A stretch of 6,859 nt of DNA from Burkholderiales bacterium (GTDB taxonomy: Bacteria; Pseudomonadota; Gammaproteobacteria; Burkholderiales; Burkholderiaceae_C): assembly GCA_947450745.1 (NCBI GenBank), contig CANFYD010000205.1, positions 1 through 6,859 of the forward strand, in the 5' to 3' direction. Positions 6,121-6,859 of the stretch are shown here, piece by piece. How positions within the stretch are numbered: position 1 is the first letter of the stretch; each line of letters opens with the position of its first letter. The position numbers and the translations under genes are program-made. The notes under the pieces are model-generated. The model worked only from the letters and a program-made list of their open reading frames with translations. It was not told the DNA's origin and ran no database searches.

Positions 6121-6624
6121 TCAAATTTTGTAGGCCGCCAGCGCCGCACCGCTGAGGCGGCAAATACGCCATTCGGGCATGACGTTGGCACCCATTTTTT
6201 CGTAGAAGCGGATCGCGTCGGCGTTCCAGTCCAGCACGCTCCACTCGAAGCGGCCGTAGTCGCGCTCGACCGCAATTTCGGCCAACCGGGTCAGCAAACC
6301 CGTCCCCAAGCCGCTGCTGCGGTACGCCGGCTGCACGTAAAGGTCTTCGAGGTAGAGCCCGGGCTTGGCCAAAAAGGTGCTGAAGTTGGTGAAGTACAGC
6401 GCGAAGGCGACCACATGGCCGCCCACCTCGCCCACCAGGGCCTCGACCAGCGGCTTGGGGCCGAACAAGTGCGGGTGCAAGGTGTCGGCTGTCAGCGCCA
6501 GCAAGTGGGTCAGATCTTCAAACGCGGCCAGTTCTTCGATCAGCCCCACGATGGCTGACACGTCGCGCGGTTCAGCGGCGCGCAGGGTGAAGGGAAGGAT
6601 TTGACGATCAGTGGGTGAGCTCAT
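6121..6624 (-). CDS. GNAT N-acetyltransferase, SSAT/diamine acetyltransferase-like
   Basis: GNAT enzymes move an acetyl group from acetyl-CoA to an amine. The 167-aa product starts MSSPTDRQILPFTLRAAEPR and resembles the spermidine/spermine (or thialysine) acetyltransferase branch: R-A-A-E-P-R-D-V near the start, F-A-L-Y-F-T-N-F-S-T-F, then YLEDLYVQPAYRSSGLGTGL with the pyrophosphate-binding R-x-x-G-x-G loop, and S-V-L-D-W-N-x-x-A-I-R-F-Y-E-K-M-G-A in the C-terminal half. This order is the usual SSAT pattern, but the true substrate (polyamine, diamine or amino acid analogue) is inferred only. The ATG at 6624 was chosen because the family domain starts a few residues in. The frame stays open to 6732, but that extension is composition-biased and would overlap the divergent hydrolase gene. 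No strong Shine-Dalgarno is seen. The gene lies 124 bp upstream of the synthetase gene on the same strand. Confidence 0.9.
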   Translation of the reverse strand: MSSPTDRQILPFTLRAAEPRDVSAIVGLIEELAAFEDLTHLLALTADTLHPHLFGPKPLVEALVGEVGGHVVAFALYFTNFSTFLAKPGLYLEDLYVQPAYRSSGLGTGLLTRLAEIAVERDYGRFEWSVLDWNADAIRFYEKMGANVMPEWRICRLSGAALAAYKI

Positions 6625-6709
6625 GCCGCCGATTCTGCCCGCAAGCGACAGGCCCGCGATGTCGCCGCGCCGACAGCCACGCCGGGCCGCTTGCTCTACA
6701 TTGCAGCGC

Positions 6710-6859
6710 ATGAATGCATCTGCCACCTCCACCGCCTCCTCCTCATCCGCCGCCGCCGGCTTCGCCGCTGCCCCCAGCTACGCGCTGCGCCGTCCGCACC
6801 ACAGCCAATTCATCCGCCTGCGCGGCTTGAACCACCATGTGCTGAGCTGGGGCAGCGCC
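6710..6859 (+). CDS. Probable alpha/beta-fold hydrolase, N-terminal part only
   Basis: Fifty codons are visible from the ATG at 6710 and the frame is open to the window edge. After a Ser/Ala-rich, low-complexity start (residues 2-22) comes FIRLRGLNHHVLSWGSA, which has the look of the first strands of alpha/beta-hydrolase-fold proteins just before the oxyanion-hole H-G motif. The catalytic Ser, Asp and His would all lie beyond base 6859, so the family call is tentative and no substrate can be given. The gene is divergent from the GNAT gene, with 85 bp between the two starts. No clear Shine-Dalgarno precedes the ATG. A TACATT at 6697-6702 lies so close that a leaderless transcript is conceivable, but no -35 box accompanies it. 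Confidence 0.6.
   Translation, partial: MNASATSTASSSSAAAGFAAAPSYALRRPHHSQFIRLRGLNHHVLSWGSA

Noticed and set aside
4416..6155. 579-codon open frame on the plus strand
   Set aside because: It is antisense to the acyl-CoA synthetase, with composition (Gln, His, Arg, Ala rich) typical of shadow frames in GC-rich DNA, and it shows no recognisable domain.
6625..6732. N-terminal extension of the GNAT protein to an upstream ATG
   Set aside because: The extra 36 residues are not part of the GNAT fold and the frame would overlap the divergent hydrolase gene. The ATG at 6624 gives the usual domain start.

Overview
The window is GC-rich chromosomal DNA. The proteins it encodes look most like those of Betaproteobacteria of the order Burkholderiales (Comamonadaceae / Rubrivivax-Leptothrix type). 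That placement is from memory of the families and no search was run. No tRNA, rRNA, CRISPR array, phage gene or recognisable intact transposase was seen. Most of the window is ordinary accessory metabolism and housekeeping. No clear new multi-gene system is visible.

Layout. (1) Positions 1-1601, minus strand: a compact cluster read ybaK (Cys-tRNA(Pro)-deacylase type) -> plsY (glycerol-3-phosphate acyltransferase) -> a RidA/YoaB-like protein. The gap between ybaK and plsY is 5 nt, and plsY and ridA share an ATGA stop/start overlap. The RidA gene leaves the window at base 1. (2) Positions 1602-2016: a 415-bp gap between divergent genes. It holds a strong but distant Shine-Dalgarno for ybaK and a 246-bp segment bounded by 28-bp imperfect inverted repeats with hairpins inside. 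(3) Positions 2017-3057, plus strand: a single-gene unit for a trypsin/V8-like serine protease with an intact His-Asp-Ser triad, its own RBS and a good intrinsic terminator at 3082-3118. (4) Positions 3159-5996, minus strand: an AMP-forming acyl-CoA synthetase followed by a Tas-like aldo/keto reductase, very probably one transcript. A possible promoter and two palindromes lie upstream. (5) Positions 6121-6624, minus strand: a GNAT acetyltransferase of the spermidine/diamine acetyltransferase (SSAT-like) type. (6) Positions 6710-6859, plus strand: the first 50 codons of a probable alpha/beta-fold hydrolase, divergent from the GNAT gene and cut by the window edge.

How the genes may work together. 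The minus-strand cluster joins proofreading of mischarged tRNA, phospholipid synthesis and removal of reactive enamine/imine metabolites. These are housekeeping roles with no obvious shared pathway. The synthetase and reductase pair suggests activation of a carboxylic acid plus NADPH-dependent carbonyl reduction, with substrates unknown. The protease stands alone with no evident inhibitor or partner. The places most worth a second look are the inverted-repeat element, the protease's missing signal peptide and extra N-terminal region, and the His/Lys-rich tail of PlsY.
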